Translations under genes and position numbers: made by a program
Part shown: piece by piece, positions 44,002 to 53,563 of the stretch
How the letters are laid out: each line of letters begins with the position of its first letter
Position numbering within the stretch: position 1 is the stretch's first letter
NCBI GenBank assembly: GCA_028821515.1
Contig: JAPPGA010000033.1
Coordinates: forward strand, 1 to 64,000
Length of the DNA stretch: 64,000 nt
Source of the DNA: Gammaproteobacteria bacterium
GTDB taxonomy: Bacteria; Pseudomonadota; Gammaproteobacteria; Pseudomonadales; Azotimanducaceae
Direction: 5' to 3'
The notes under the pieces: generated by a model
Database searches by the model: none
What the model saw: the letters and a program-made list of their open reading frames with translations, nothing else
What the model was told of the DNA's origin: nothing

Positions 44002-44802
44002 CTACCAATTCACCCAATGGTGGTACAGGGGCTTCACCTGGTCGGGCATCGCATTGAAGGTCTCCGGAGATAGCCGCGGCATGGGCGGCGCCGCGGTATC
44101 GCCGAACTCCTCGGCCATGCGGACACCCTCCGGCGACTCGGGATCGATCGGCTGGAGATTGAGCCACCACGGCGCGTAACAGACCCGCATCGCCACGCGT
44201 GGTTCAGTGCCGTGGTAACTGGCATTTGCGTGCCATAGCCGGCTATCGAGCAGTACCACGCTTCCCGCCTCCCCAGACACCTGCAACTCCGTCGCACGCG
44301 GCGCCTTCTCGTCGATCATGGAATCGGTCGTCGGATCGATGCCCGACCGGTGCGTTCCGGGCGCGATGATCGTGCCTCCGCTCTCCGGCAGGAACGGCGA
44401 CAGCATCCAGATGGAGGTGAGGTACATCACGGCATCCGGAAACGGAGGCAGGATCCCGGCGGCCGGACGAGTGCCAAAAGGCCAGTCCACGTGCCATTGC
44501 TCGCGGACATCGCCGGGATGACGGAAGGTCGGCCCCATCCACCCGACGCGGTAGAACGGTCCCCAAAGGGCTTCGAGAATCGCCAGGACGCGCGGCTCCG
44601 CGACGTGGCGCACGAACTCGCTGTTGTGGGCCAGGAAGTCCTTGTCCTCCAGGTACTCGGGTGAAGAGACGGTCTTGAGGACGCTCTCGCGCACATCCGC
44701 GACTTCCGCCTCGGGAATCACGCCTTCCAGGAGGCACCAGCCGTCGACCCGCAGACGCAACAGGTTGTCATCGGTCGTCGGCGGAGTCTTCTCAAGCGGC
44801 AT
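44002..44802 (-). CDS. PhyH-family dioxygenase
   Basis: A 266-residue oxygenase. The iron motif is WHVDWPFG and the distal block LWHANASYHGTEPRVAMR. The core resembles phytanoyl-CoA and small-molecule hydroxylases and is unlike the long paralogs. I prefer the ATG at MPLEKTPP, with GGAAGGA upstream, over a GTG seven codons earlier. Flanked by two enoyl-CoA hydratase genes, it may hydroxylate an acyl-CoA or acid of the same pathway. Confidence 0.86.
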   Translation of the reverse strand: MPLEKTPPTTDDNLLRLRVDGWCLLEGVIPEAEVADVRESVLKTVSSPEYLEDKDFLAHNSEFVRHVAEPRVLAILEALWGPFYRVGWMGPTFRHPGDVREQWHVDWPFGTRPAAGILPPFPDAVMYLTSIWMLSPFLPESGGTIIAPGTHRSGIDPTTDSMIDEKAPRATELQVSGEAGSVVLLDSRLWHANASYHGTEPRVAMRVCYAPWWLNLQPIDPESPEGVRMAEEFGDTAAPPMPRLSPETFNAMPDQVKPLYHHWVNW

Positions 44803-44954
44803 CAAATCCTTCCGTTCGTCCACGACCGCGCCGTCCTGCGGCTCACCAACACGGGAGAAGGAAGTCTACTGATGGCCAACGGGCGTGGACAGCAAGTTAA
44901 CGTTGCCAGCGCCTTTGAAGTAGAGTGCTCCCATCGCAACAGGGGGAAGAAGCA

Positions 44955-45692
44955 ATGCTCGTCGAGATCACCACCGAAGGGGCGGTGCGCACAGTCACCA
45001 TGAACAGGCCCGAAAAGCTAAACGCCATGAGCGACGAGATGCTGGACGAACTGCGGGCCGCGTTCACTACTGCCCCCGCCAACAGGGAGCGAGTGACGAT
45101 CCTGCGCGGCGCGGGCCGCTCATTCTGCGCCGGCCGGGATATCGGCGGACCCATGAACGTCTCCGTCGAACCGGTATTCCACGCGGTGGAGAGCTATCCC
45201 CTGCCGGTGATCGCGGTCGTGCAGGGACACGCCATCGCAGGCGGCTGCGAGATCGCGCTGCACTGCGACTTCGTCATCGCGTCGACGAACGCGCGCTTCG
45301 GCATGTCGCTCGCGCAGATCGGCCTGGCCCCCACCTGGTTCCTGGCGAAGAAACTGCTCGACGTCGCAGGGCCGGTCGGTACGCGCGAGATACTTCTGCT
45401 GGGGGACCCCTTGCCGGCAACCCAACTTCACGAACTGGGCATGATCGCGCGTGTCGCGGAACCCAATGAACTCGAGGCCACCGTGGACGCCCTGGTGGAT
45501 CGCCTTGTACAGAACGCGCCGCTCTCGCTGCGGGCCATCAAGGCCCTGCTCGTCCGCGAGATGACGTTCCGGGAAGGCATCTATCACGCCGATGTCGACA
45601 ACCTCGTTCGGCAAGTGCGGGATAGCCAGGATGCTGTCGAAGGCAAGCGCGCCCGGCTGGAGAGGCGGCGCGCGAACTTCCAGGGCCGTTGA
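44955..45692 (+). CDS. Enoyl-CoA hydratase/isomerase family protein
   Basis: A 245-residue crotonase-fold enzyme with VTMNRPEKLNAMSDEM, RSFCAGRDIGG and PVIAVVQGHAIAGGCEIALHCDFVIAS. Where catalytic glutamates usually lie it reads GLAPTWFLAKKLL, so the second glutamate appears to be missing; isomerase or thioesterase-like chemistry is possible. AGGGGGAAG lies about eight bases before the ATG. It is divergent from the PhyH gene. Confidence 0.86.
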   Translation: MLVEITTEGAVRTVTMNRPEKLNAMSDEMLDELRAAFTTAPANRERVTILRGAGRSFCAGRDIGGPMNVSVEPVFHAVESYPLPVIAVVQGHAIAGGCEIALHCDFVIASTNARFGMSLAQIGLAPTWFLAKKLLDVAGPVGTREILLLGDPLPATQLHELGMIARVAEPNELEATVDALVDRLVQNAPLSLRAIKALLVREMTFREGIYHADVDNLVRQVRDSQDAVEGKRARLERRRANFQGR

Positions 45693-45736
45693 TCGCAGGC
45701 CACCTGCCAGTCTGAGGGTCGTTCCTTCCCCCGCCC

Positions 45737-45781
45737 CGCAAATCCGCGAGATTTGCGCCAAATTATTGCGTCAAATATTTG
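45737..45781 (+). promoter_or_regulatory. Candidate promoter/operator of the TonB receptor gene
   Basis: Perfect 8-base inverted repeat CGCAAATC/GATTTGCG with a 5-base spacer (45737-45757), overlapping a possible -35 TTGCGC (45753-45758). A 17-base spacer and -10 TATTTG (45776-45781) follow. The locally AT-rich stretch contrasts with the surroundings. Confidence 0.45.
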
Positions 45782-45848
45782 CCGTTGAATTGCCTTAAGC
45801 CGCTTCCGAGCATTGAGCCACTTCGGTTCAAGCTATGCGGAGAGACTC

Positions 45849-48116
45849 ATGAGGCACCGGAGCTACGTGTTGGCGGCAGCGATTACGCCGTGGATTGCGA
45901 CCCCTGTTGCGGCACAGCCGGAATCGGCGCAAGCAGACGCCCGACCCGCATTCGAGGAAGAGATCGTCGTCACTGCCCGCAAACGCGACGAGAAGCTGAT
46001 CGAGACGCCGCTCTCTGTCAGCGCGTTGTCCTCCTCCGACCTCGACCGCCGCCAGGTCGACGACCTGGGCGGGCTGCGCGACATCGTCCCCAACCTCAGC
46101 GTGAACATGGGCGATGCGGCCAACGCGATCGTCTACATCCGAGGCGTCGGGCAACGCGATTCGCTGTCGTTCGCCGATCCGGGAGTTGGCATCTATCTTG
46201 ACGATGTGTACCTCGGTCGATCCCAGGGAGCGTTTCTCGAAGTCATCGACATCGAGCGGATCGAGGTGCTGCGTGGACCCCAGGGGACGCTCTATGGCCG
46301 CAACACCATCGGCGGCGCCATCAAGTACGTGTCGGTCCCACCGTCGCCCGAGCCGGAGTTCTCTGTCGAAGCCGGTCTCGGTGACTTCTCCCAACGTGCG
46401 GCGAGGGTTGTCTGGAATGGACGGTTAAGTCCCGATGACTCGCTGCTGGGCCGAGTGTCCATCGCCTACGGTTCACATGGGGGCTATCGCGAGAACACCT
46501 ACCCCGCCGCCGGGCAAACCGACGGCGACAAGAACCTGTTCGCGTGGCGCGGCCAACTGGACTTCGCCGCCACCGACCGACTGACACTAAGGTTGATCAT
46601 CGACCAGTCCGAGAACGATCCCCAACGCTCGACCACGCCGGTGCGCGTGACATCGGGGCCAGGGCTCGTAGCAGCCACAGCCCAGAAACCGGCGTCCCCC
46701 AGCACGACGCAGGTCGAGGCCGACTTCAACGATGTCGAACGCCTGCAGGTGGGTGGAGCAAGTCTGGCCGCAGACTTTGCGGTTTCAGATCTGGTGACCT
46801 TCCGGTCCACGACGGCCCACCGGGCAGTGCAGCATCAGACCCACATCGACCTGGACGGTACCGGGCACGAGATTTTCGGTGTCCTCGTCGACCAGGACCA
46901 GCAGCAGTTCAGCCAGGAATTCCAGCTCTCATACGCATCGGAGGATTTCCAGGGATTGTTGGGCGTCTACTGGTTCTCGGAGGACGACGTCACCCCCGAC
47001 GGCATCCGCAACACCGAACCTATCGACTTCGCAGGCGGCCTTGGCTTCTTTCTGCCGTACAACACCGTCAGCGAGAATGACCAGTCGATCACAGCCCGCG
47101 CGGTGTTTGGAGAGGTCTCGTGGCATATTTCTCCGGACATCGAGGTAACCACCGGATTGCGATATACGGACGAGGCCCGCGAGCTACGCCGGAAGGCGTG
47201 CCAGGCATTCTCCACGGACGCACTGGATATCGATGCATGCAACCCGCCTGCGGGTTCGCTGAATCCCTTCGGTTTGCGGCTTGATCTCGAGGAGAGCTTC
47301 AGCGCAGTCACCCCAAGGGTCGGCATATCCTTCGACTCAGGCGCAGGATTGATCTACGCGAACTGGGCGCGCGGGTTCAAGAGCGGCGGTTTCGACGGAC
47401 GGATTGGCTACAACGGCGCCAGCAGTGAGGGTGCGGTCGGGGCGCAGGCACGGGCTTACGACCCGGAATTCGCGGATACGTTCGAAGTCGGCTGGAAGAC
47501 CGCATCTTCCAATGGCGACTGGCAGCTGAGCGCGGCGGCGTTCTTCACCGACTACACGGACCTGCAACTCAGCAGTTTCTCCGCGACGCCAGGCGGTGGT
47601 TTCGCCACCGTGTTTACGAACGCGGGCAAAGCCGAGACTCTTGGCATCGAGATGGAGCTCGCCGCCCGAACGGCCGAAAACCTGTTCGTAAATGCCAGCC
47701 TGGGATTCCTCGATGCACAGTACAAGGAGTTCATCGACGCCGCCGGGAACAATGTCAGCGGCGAGCGCACGCCAATCAACGCGCCCAGATGGACCGCAAG
47801 TGTCGGATTTCAATATCTTTTTCCGTTGGAACACGGACGCCTTCGATTCTCGACCGATCTCGGCTATCGGTCCAGGTACCACGTCGACATCAACAACCTT
47901 GAAGCGTTGGCGCAGGACGACTACCGGGTTGTCAACGCGTCTGTCGACTTCGAAGACAACGATACGCGGTGGCACATCTCGCTGGGCGTGAAGAACCTGG
48001 CCGACGCCGAGTACATCACGCACGGTTTCGACCTGACCGCATTCCCTGGTGTAGGACTCGCCTACTACGGCGACCCCCGCACCTACCGGCTGAATGTTCG
48101 GTACCGTTTCCTTTGA
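45849..48116 (+). CDS. TonB-dependent outer-membrane receptor
   Basis: A 755-residue outer-membrane transporter. The signal peptide (MRHRSYVLAAAITPWIATPVAAQ) is followed by a TonB-box-like EEIVVTARKR. The plug domain contains LRDIVPNLSV, DDVYLGRSQG, IERIEVLRGPQGTLYGRNTIGGAI. A 22-strand barrel ends in YRLNVRYRFL with terminal aromatic residues. GGAGAG precedes the ATG. Family members import siderophores, vitamins, glycans or other large solutes; the ligand is unknown. No TonB or ExbBD gene is nearby. Confidence 0.92.
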   Translation: MRHRSYVLAAAITPWIATPVAAQPESAQADARPAFEEEIVVTARKRDEKLIETPLSVSALSSSDLDRRQVDDLGGLRDIVPNLSVNMGDAANAIVYIRGVGQRDSLSFADPGVGIYLDDVYLGRSQGAFLEVIDIERIEVLRGPQGTLYGRNTIGGAIKYVSVPPSPEPEFSVEAGLGDFSQRAARVVWNGRLSPDDSLLGRVSIAYGSHGGYRENTYPAAGQTDGDKNLFAWRGQLDFAATDRLTLRLIIDQSENDPQRSTTPVRVTSGPGLVAATAQKPASPSTTQVEADFNDVERLQVGGASLAADFAVSDLVTFRSTTAHRAVQHQTHIDLDGTGHEIFGVLVDQDQQQFSQEFQLSYASEDFQGLLGVYWFSEDDVTPDGIRNTEPIDFAGGLGFFLPYNTVSENDQSITARAVFGEVSWHISPDIEVTTGLRYTDEARELRRKACQAFSTDALDIDACNPPAGSLNPFGLRLDLEESFSAVTPRVGISFDSGAGLIYANWARGFKSGGFDGRIGYNGASSEGAVGAQARAYDPEFADTFEVGWKTASSNGDWQLSAAAFFTDYTDLQLSSFSATPGGGFATVFTNAGKAETLGIEMELAARTAENLFVNASLGFLDAQYKEFIDAAGNNVSGERTPINAPRWTASVGFQYLFPLEHGRLRFSTDLGYRSRYHVDINNLEALAQDDYRVVNASVDFEDNDTRWHISLGVKNLADAEYITHGFDLTAFPGVGLAYYGDPRTYRLNVRYRFL

Positions 48117-48162
48117 TCGCACCGGCGAGCGCAGACCGACCACTTCGAAAGCGGCACCCGCA

Positions 48163-49194
48163 GTGATCGTTTCCAGCCGCCGGTCCACGTCGAGGCTCGA
48201 CATCGCCTTCCGCACCTGCGGGCGGGCGGACATGCCAGCCATCATGTTCGTGCACGGAAATCTCTCGTCATCCATCTTCTGGGAGGACATCATGACAGCC
48301 GTGCAGGGTGACTACTACTCGATAGCTCCAGACCTGCGCGGGTTCGGCGCAACCCAGGCCATGCCAGTTGACGCCAGGCTTGGGCTCGACGACATGGCCC
48401 TCGACCTGCTCGGCCTCGCCGACGATCTCGGATTGGGACGCTTTCACCTTGTCGGCCACAGCATGGGCGGCGGCGTGGCGATGAAGATGCTGATCCGGAA
48501 GCCGCGGTCAATCGAGAGCGTCACTCTTGTCGACCCAGTCTCACCGTTCGGTTATGGCGGTTCCCGCGACGTGACAGGAACACCCTGTTATCCAGACGGC
48601 GCTCCTGCGGGCGCAGGAATGGTCAATCCAGAGTTCGTCACGCGCCTGCGAGACGGAGACCGTAGCCGTTCGAGTCCGCTGTCACCCCGCTGCGTAATGG
48701 AGAATCTGTATTTCAATCCGCCTTTCGTTCCCGACCGCATCGAGGCGCTTCTGGACGGCATGCTGGAAGCCAGGGTCGGCGAAGACGGGTATCCCGGCGA
48801 CGTCCTGGCCTCCGAAAACTGGCCTGGCAGTGCCCCCGGTGAACGCGGCGTGCTGAATGCCATGTCGCGTCGTTACTTCGATGCCTCGGGCATCACCGAG
48901 GTCGACCCCAAGCCGCCACTGCTCTGGGTGCGCGGTGATTCGGACCAGATCGTGGCCGATGGTGCCGCCCTTGAGATCGCCAACCTCGGTGCATTGGGTC
49001 AGGTGCCCGGTTGGCCCGGCATGGATCGATGTCCACCGCAGCCGATGGTGCAGCAGACCCGTGCCGTGCTCGAGGAATATGCCCGTCGTGGCGGTTCCTT
49101 CCGGGAGTGCGTACTGGAAGGCGTCGGCCACACGCCCTTCATTGAGGCGCCCGAGGCGTTCAACCGGCTGCTGGCTGGCTTCCTGGGAGCGTGA
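48163..49194 (+). CDS. Alpha/beta hydrolase fold protein
   Basis: A ~343-residue hydrolase. MFVHGNLSSS is the oxyanion-hole strand, LVGHSMGGGVA the nucleophile elbow (GHSMG), WVRGDSDQIVADG the acid strand and LEGVGHTPFIEAP the histidine. The cap region, with NLYFNPPFVPDRIEALLDGMLE, resembles haloalkane dehalogenase/epoxide hydrolase relatives. The start is uncertain: GTG at 48163 fits the first strand (LDIAFRTCG); an in-frame ATG at 48094 lies inside the receptor gene. It directly follows the receptor gene, so the ligand may be its substrate. Confidence 0.8.
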   Translation: MIVSSRRSTSRLDIAFRTCGRADMPAIMFVHGNLSSSIFWEDIMTAVQGDYYSIAPDLRGFGATQAMPVDARLGLDDMALDLLGLADDLGLGRFHLVGHSMGGGVAMKMLIRKPRSIESVTLVDPVSPFGYGGSRDVTGTPCYPDGAPAGAGMVNPEFVTRLRDGDRSRSSPLSPRCVMENLYFNPPFVPDRIEALLDGMLEARVGEDGYPGDVLASENWPGSAPGERGVLNAMSRRYFDASGITEVDPKPPLLWVRGDSDQIVADGAALEIANLGALGQVPGWPGMDRCPPQPMVQQTRAVLEEYARRGGSFRECVLEGVGHTPFIEAPEAFNRLLAGFLGA

Positions 49195-49207
49195 TCCCCC
49201 GGATCGT

Positions 49208-50065
49208 TCAGCAATGTTCGTCGAGCAGCTTGAGGACCTGGCTCAACGTTCGACTGAAGTGCTCAACCAGAGACGCTTCCAGCAGCGGCGTCGGCAGGAT
49301 CAGGATCTTGCGGTGGTCGGTCTCGCTCTTGCGCTTCTCCAGCAGGCCGCGGGTAGCAGCGAGTGCAATCCGGGCTTCTCCGGTGCGGATGGAACCCGTT
49401 CGCATCACGCTGCAAGCCTCGCTCATCGTGAGCGGTTCCCCCGACCAGTCCGCGCGCAACGAATGGACGAACGGGTACCAGTACTCCTCCGTGTGGAACC
49501 GATTGCGAAACGTCTCGTTCCAGTCGTTGGTGTAGCCGACGAGGAACTCCGCCCACGCCAAAAGGAGTCTCGGAACGTCGCGGCCGTCATCCGACAGTCC
49601 CCTTACCGCCGTCACCCTGTGACCTGGGACTAGATTCGCCTCGGCGAGCCCGGCAGTGACCCGGGCCAGACTGTTGCTTAGATGTCGCTGTGCCAGGGCC
49701 AGAAGGGCAGGCGTGGGGACGATGTAGGTGACGCGCAGGTCCGATTCGTTCTTGATCTTGCTGAACCAGCCTTCGTCGACGAGTCGCTTCAACCGCGTTT
49801 CCCGCGTCTTGGGCGACCCGGTCCGCATCGTGGCGCGGGCATCGCCCACGTTCAGCGGCTCCCGGTGCCAGTGGCGGACCAGGGCGACGACGAAGAGGTA
49901 CCAGTACTCCTGGGAGAAGAACGTGCGCCCGAAGTCCTCGCGCCAGACCTGTCCGTAGTCCTCCATGCACTGCATCCAGGTGCCGAGAACCAGCTTGTCG
50001 AATCCGTCGCCGGGTCCGCGTCCGGCGTCGGACTCGACAGGGTTGCGTTTCGTTACGCTCTGCAC
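49208..50065 (-). CDS. Tandem winged-helix DNA-binding-like protein (internal duplication)
   Basis: A 285-residue protein with two copies of one ~125-residue unit. Each reads EYWY.FV.(A/S)L...W..EPL, then an MRTGS..T.E.R...... turn-helix segment and an (I/L)PTP.LL wing/helix, ending with a long C-terminal helix (SNSLARV, SRTLSQVLKLL). The MRTGS block resembles the recognition helix of MarR-like winged helices. The start is GTG with GGGAGGGG upstream. It is divergent from a MaoC-like gene across a palindrome, the usual layout for a regulator and its target. Effector unknown. Confidence 0.65.
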   Translation of the reverse strand: MQSVTKRNPVESDAGRGPGDGFDKLVLGTWMQCMEDYGQVWREDFGRTFFSQEYWYLFVVALVRHWHREPLNVGDARATMRTGSPKTRETRLKRLVDEGWFSKIKNESDLRVTYIVPTPALLALAQRHLSNSLARVTAGLAEANLVPGHRVTAVRGLSDDGRDVPRLLLAWAEFLVGYTNDWNETFRNRFHTEEYWYPFVHSLRADWSGEPLTMSEACSVMRTGSIRTGEARIALAATRGLLEKRKSETDHRKILILPTPLLEASLVEHFSRTLSQVLKLLDEHC

Positions 50066-50236
50066 GGGGGCTTCCCCTCCCAAGTCGCCGGGCCGCACCC
50101 AAAAATATGGGTACGAGCGGCTCAAACCATGATGACGCCAACAAGGCTATGGGGCAAGAATGCACACGGCGCCCGCCATCCGCGGGTGGCTCCGAGTACC
50201 CGGCACGGGCCATAGTCTGGCGACCGGCGACGGGGC

Positions 50237-50263
50237 GATTGCCATACGATGCGATTGGCAATC
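50237..50263 (+). promoter_or_regulatory. Candidate operator palindrome in divergent region
   Basis: Perfect 8-base inverted repeat GATTGCCA/TGGCAATC with an 11-base spacer, 52 bases before the GTG of the MaoC-like gene. Its right arm overlaps a possible -35 TTGGCA (50255-50260), followed by AT-rich TTTAAT at 50280. Confidence 0.45.
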
Positions 50264-50315
50264 TGGCCCGTATCGTGGATTTAATTAGGAAAGGACCAAC
50301 AAGGGAGGAGACAAG

Positions 50316-51389
50316 GTGGCAGCCGTACCAGAGATCACGACACTCGACGAATTCGAAGACGAATACAGGAAGGGCGCGGGGACGATCCTGCCGTCCCGGG
50401 CTTCGAAACTGGCGAACCTCGACAACATCCGGCGCGCCGGGGACGGCATCGGCGACTACAACCCGCTGTACCGGGATCCTGAGTACGCCGCGAACAGCCG
50501 CTTCGGCATGGTCACCGCCATGCCCGCGTTCGTCTACTGCACGAGCCTCGGGGTCGGCGCCGCGATCAACGGCGCCATCGACGGCTCGCGGGTAGGGAGC
50601 TTCGCCATGAACTACGCCGGCGGCGAACTGGAGTTCTATCGGCCGATCTGGCTCGGGGACACGATTTACGTGCAGGAGCAGGTAGGTCCTGTCGTACGCA
50701 AGGAGAGCGGACGCATCGGTCCGTTCTGCATCTGCACAGGCCTGGTGACATACACCAACCAGCGCCACGAGGTCGTGGCGACCAAGCGGACACTGATGGC
50801 GCGGTACAAGATCCTCGATGGCGGCGAAGGAACGATCACCTACGACCGCGACAACAAAACCGACGTCCACCAGGAGTCGCCGGACCCGCTGGTCTGGGAG
50901 CGGGAGCGGCGCGGTGCGGAGACGCGCTACTGGGAAGACGTTGTCGAAGGCGAGGAAATGCCGCCGTTGAAGAAGGGCACCTACACGGTCAACGAACTGT
51001 TCCTGTTCACGTTCGGGGCGATGGGAACCCGGCGGAGCACCCGGGCCTCGCTCGGCGGGCGCCTCGAGTCGCATGACCGCTTTGACGCGGAACACGCGAA
51101 GAAGCGCCGCAGCATGCCGGGCCAGTTCGACTTCGGCCCGCAACGGGTGTGCTGGTTGACGCAGATGTGCACGGACTGGATGGGCGACGACGGCACGTTG
51201 AAAAAGTTGGTGACCCAGGTCCGGCATCCCAATATCGTCGGCGACACCAATACGATCTACGGCAACGTCGCCAGAAAATACGTGCAGGGCAACGAGCACC
51301 TGGTGGACCTGGACATTCGCAACGTGAACCAGTCGGGCACGGCCAGCGCGTTCTCGCGGGCAACCGTCGCGTTACCGACGCGGGGATAG
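50316..51389 (+). CDS. MaoC-like/hotdog-fold dehydratase
   Basis: A 357-residue double-hotdog protein of the FAS1-like dehydratase/MaoC type, which hydrates or dehydrates acyl-CoA thioesters. The N-terminal hotdog has GDYNPLYRDPEYAANSRFG, where the catalytic D and usual H are expected; here the D is present and a tyrosine stands in the H region. FYRPIWLGDTIYV and the second hotdog (LFTFGAMG) follow. GTG start with GGAGGAG six bases upstream. It is probably controlled by the divergent winged-helix protein. Confidence 0.82.
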   Translation: MAAVPEITTLDEFEDEYRKGAGTILPSRASKLANLDNIRRAGDGIGDYNPLYRDPEYAANSRFGMVTAMPAFVYCTSLGVGAAINGAIDGSRVGSFAMNYAGGELEFYRPIWLGDTIYVQEQVGPVVRKESGRIGPFCICTGLVTYTNQRHEVVATKRTLMARYKILDGGEGTITYDRDNKTDVHQESPDPLVWERERRGAETRYWEDVVEGEEMPPLKKGTYTVNELFLFTFGAMGTRRSTRASLGGRLESHDRFDAEHAKKRRSMPGQFDFGPQRVCWLTQMCTDWMGDDGTLKKLVTQVRHPNIVGDTNTIYGNVARKYVQGNEHLVDLDIRNVNQSGTASAFSRATVALPTRG

Positions 51390-51395
51390 CTTCGC

Positions 51396-51869
51396 ATGAA
51401 CCGACAACTGATGGCGTTGGCAGTGGCATTGTGCGCCGTGGTCCCGGGCGCCGCTCTGTACGCGGACGACGGCATGGACCCTGGGCCGTCCTCGCCAAGC
51501 GGCTATGGAGTAATCCACAGCTGGGCGGACCAGGCCGAGATGCCGGATACGGATGGAATCGACGTCGAGGCGTTGTCCGAAGGTGGGTACACGGTGATCC
51601 GCACCTCCTGGGTACCGCCGGAGGAAGGCGGATGGTCGGTCTACCCATTGCCCGATGTGTTCCGTGAGCTTCTCGCAAAGGCGGGAGGCGGAACCGTTAC
51701 GGCATATGAGGGGACACGTCGCGAAGGGCCTGGTCACCTCGTGTTGTTCTGGGGGAAGGTGAGCGCGGACAATGCCGTGCTGTGCGCCGGCTTCGGCAGC
51801 TACGAGACTCACGCGGCAAACGATAGCCGGCACAAGGTTCCGACCGGAACGTCAGATTGCCCGCCATAA
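51396..51869 (+). CDS. Secreted protein of unknown function
   Basis: A 157-residue protein with a clear signal peptide (LMALAVALCAVVPGAALYA). A mature domain of about 135 residues contains two cysteines (near residues 127 and 155) that could form a disulfide. EALSEGGYTVIRTSW and GHLVLFWGKVSADNAVLC suggest a small alpha/beta domain. I do not recognise the family. It begins six bases after the MaoC-like gene, so it is probably co-transcribed, though the cellular compartment differs. Confidence 0.65.
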   Translation: MNRQLMALAVALCAVVPGAALYADDGMDPGPSSPSGYGVIHSWADQAEMPDTDGIDVEALSEGGYTVIRTSWVPPEEGGWSVYPLPDVFRELLAKAGGGTVTAYEGTRREGPGHLVLFWGKVSADNAVLCAGFGSYETHAANDSRHKVPTGTSDCPP

Positions 51870-51937
51870 TGGACAATGACCCCAAGACCCAGCCCGGATC
51901 CGACCGGCGCCGCGGCTAACTCAGTCTGGTCGCGCGC

Positions 51938-52717
51938 CTAGTACACCTCTGTCCGTTCACTCCCCGGGTGGGAGTACCGATCCATGCTGCGTACGTCGTT
52001 TCCCCCGTAGGTACGCTCTCCGCGCACCAGCACGTGCTTTCGATCGTCCGGCAGCGAGAATTCGTCGGCGCTGTGGTACCCGAGCGTCATGCTCATACGC
52101 GTGCCATCGGTCTGGTTTCTGCCTGCCGCATGCAACAGCAGTCCATCCATAGCTAACAGCCCGCCGGAAGGCATGGGCAACGGAATCGCCTGGGACCATG
52201 CGATCTCGAAGAGCTCTTTACGCTCGCGTATGTATGCGAAGTTGGAAAGAGTCGGCAGGTGATGAGAACCCGGAACCACGTAGGTGCAGCCATTCTCCAG
52301 GTGCGTGTCTTCGAGGTAGACCAGTACCGAGAGCAGGTTGCGCGACCACACCCTGCAATCCCTATGTAACTCGATCGATGCCAGCGACTTTCGGTCGCGC
52401 AGGTAGATGTGGTTGTGACGATTGAGCATGAACTCGATGTTGGGGCCGAGCAGGGATTCAAGGGGCTCTAGAATCTCGTCGCACGCGATGGCTTCCTGGA
52501 ATACGCCACCCCGGTCCCAGAGACCGGATATTCGGTCCACCTCGCCATCGCGACGCGCGACAGGCTCGACTTCGTTCCGGATGTCCTCAAGCGTGGCCGC
52601 CTTCAAACGCTCCACAAGATCCGCGGGTAGCCGTGTCGGCAGCTTGACGAAACCGTTGTGCCGGAAGAGGTCGACCTCTTCGGGTTGTAGGGTGGATCTC
52701 GCGCCTGGTCCTTCCAT
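51938..52717 (-). CDS. PhyH-family dioxygenase
   Basis: A 259-residue oxygenase with iron motif ELHRDCRVW and distal block GLLLHAAGRNQTDGTRMS. LQPEEVDLFRHNGFVKLP is the typical family N-terminus. I chose the ATG at MEGPGARS, with AGCGAGG eight bases upstream; a GTG 19 codons earlier is possible but has no Shine-Dalgarno. It lies 90 bases downstream of, and on the same strand as, the SDR gene. Confidence 0.85.
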   Translation of the reverse strand: MEGPGARSTLQPEEVDLFRHNGFVKLPTRLPADLVERLKAATLEDIRNEVEPVARRDGEVDRISGLWDRGGVFQEAIACDEILEPLESLLGPNIEFMLNRHNHIYLRDRKSLASIELHRDCRVWSRNLLSVLVYLEDTHLENGCTYVVPGSHHLPTLSNFAYIRERKELFEIAWSQAIPLPMPSGGLLAMDGLLLHAAGRNQTDGTRMSMTLGYHSADEFSLPDDRKHVLVRGERTYGGNDVRSMDRYSHPGSERTEVY

Positions 52718-52807
52718 CCGTTCGAACCTCGCTGTTCGTTCACGGGCCCAACTGTCTGACTTTGCGCTTGCCACCGAGCAATATCAATAGTGGCGCCCGC
52801 GCCCGAA

Positions 52808-53527
52808 CTACAGGCGCGACGGCATCAGCATCAGTTCGGGCACCCGCGCTCTCGCCGGCAGAGATGCCGCGAACAGGCACGCTTTGGCTACGTCTTCCGG
52901 TTGTAACGCGTGCGCCATTACTTCGGGCGGCGTGGGCGTCGGGCGCTTCAGCACGAGCGGCGTATCCGTGAGACCGGGGAAGATCACGGTGGTCCGAATG
53001 CCGTGGTCCCGCTCTTCCTGGAAGGTCCCGTGCGCCAGGCCTACCAGCCCATGTTTGGCAGCCTGGTAGGACACGCCGGATGCGTCGGGAAGCTGCACCG
53101 CGACACTTGAGACGTAGATGATGAGCCCCCCGCCCTGCCCCCGCATTGTCGGCAGCACGGCCTGGGTGCAATGGAAGGCGCCGCTCAGATTCGTGGCGAG
53201 CATCATGTCCCAGGTTTCCGCGGTCAGTGCGTCAAGGGCGCGGTCTGGGATATTGGTTCCGGCCGCGTAGACGAGCACATCGATGCGGCCCAGGCGCTCC
53301 ACAATCGCGTCCGCCGCCCGACCAACCGACGCGGTGTCTTCGACATCCATCGGGCAGGCCATCGCGTCACCGCCAATCTCCTCGGTCAAGACATGGAGCC
53401 TGTCCTCGCGGCGCGCAGAAAGCACGGTGGTGGCACCGGCGCGCGCAAATCCGAGCGCCGTCTCTCGGCCTATGCCGCTGCTGGCACCGACGATGACGGC
53501 AACCTGTCCCGCTAGCGCGTCACTCAT
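52808..53527 (-). CDS. Short-chain dehydrogenase/reductase
   Basis: A 239-residue SDR. GASSGIGRE is the nucleotide-binding loop; SARREDRL after strand 2 (arginines, no acid) suggests NADP(H). Catalytic serine is in VSSVAV and YxxxK is YQAAK. The length is typical. Upstream at 53564-53578 a TGCATT/AATGCA inverted repeat with a 3-base spacer could be an operator. Function by family is alcohol or keto-group oxidoreduction. Confidence 0.87.
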   Translation of the reverse strand: MSDALAGQVAVIVGASSGIGRETALGFARAGATTVLSARREDRLHVLTEEIGGDAMACPMDVEDTASVGRAADAIVERLGRIDVLVYAAGTNIPDRALDALTAETWDMMLATNLSGAFHCTQAVLPTMRGQGGGLIIYVSSVAVQLPDASGVSYQAAKHGLVGLAHGTFQEERDHGIRTTVIFPGLTDTPLVLKRPTPTPPEVMAHALQPEDVAKACLFAASLPARARVPELMLMPSRL

Positions 53528-53563
53528 AGGTCTGCCAGAGAGAAAAGACTCTGATCGACAATG

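Noticed and set aside
49587-51299. 570-residue minus-strand open frame opposite the MaoC-like gene
   Set aside because: It is antisense to a well-supported gene and has no recognisable domains; long antisense frames are common in this GC-rich DNA.
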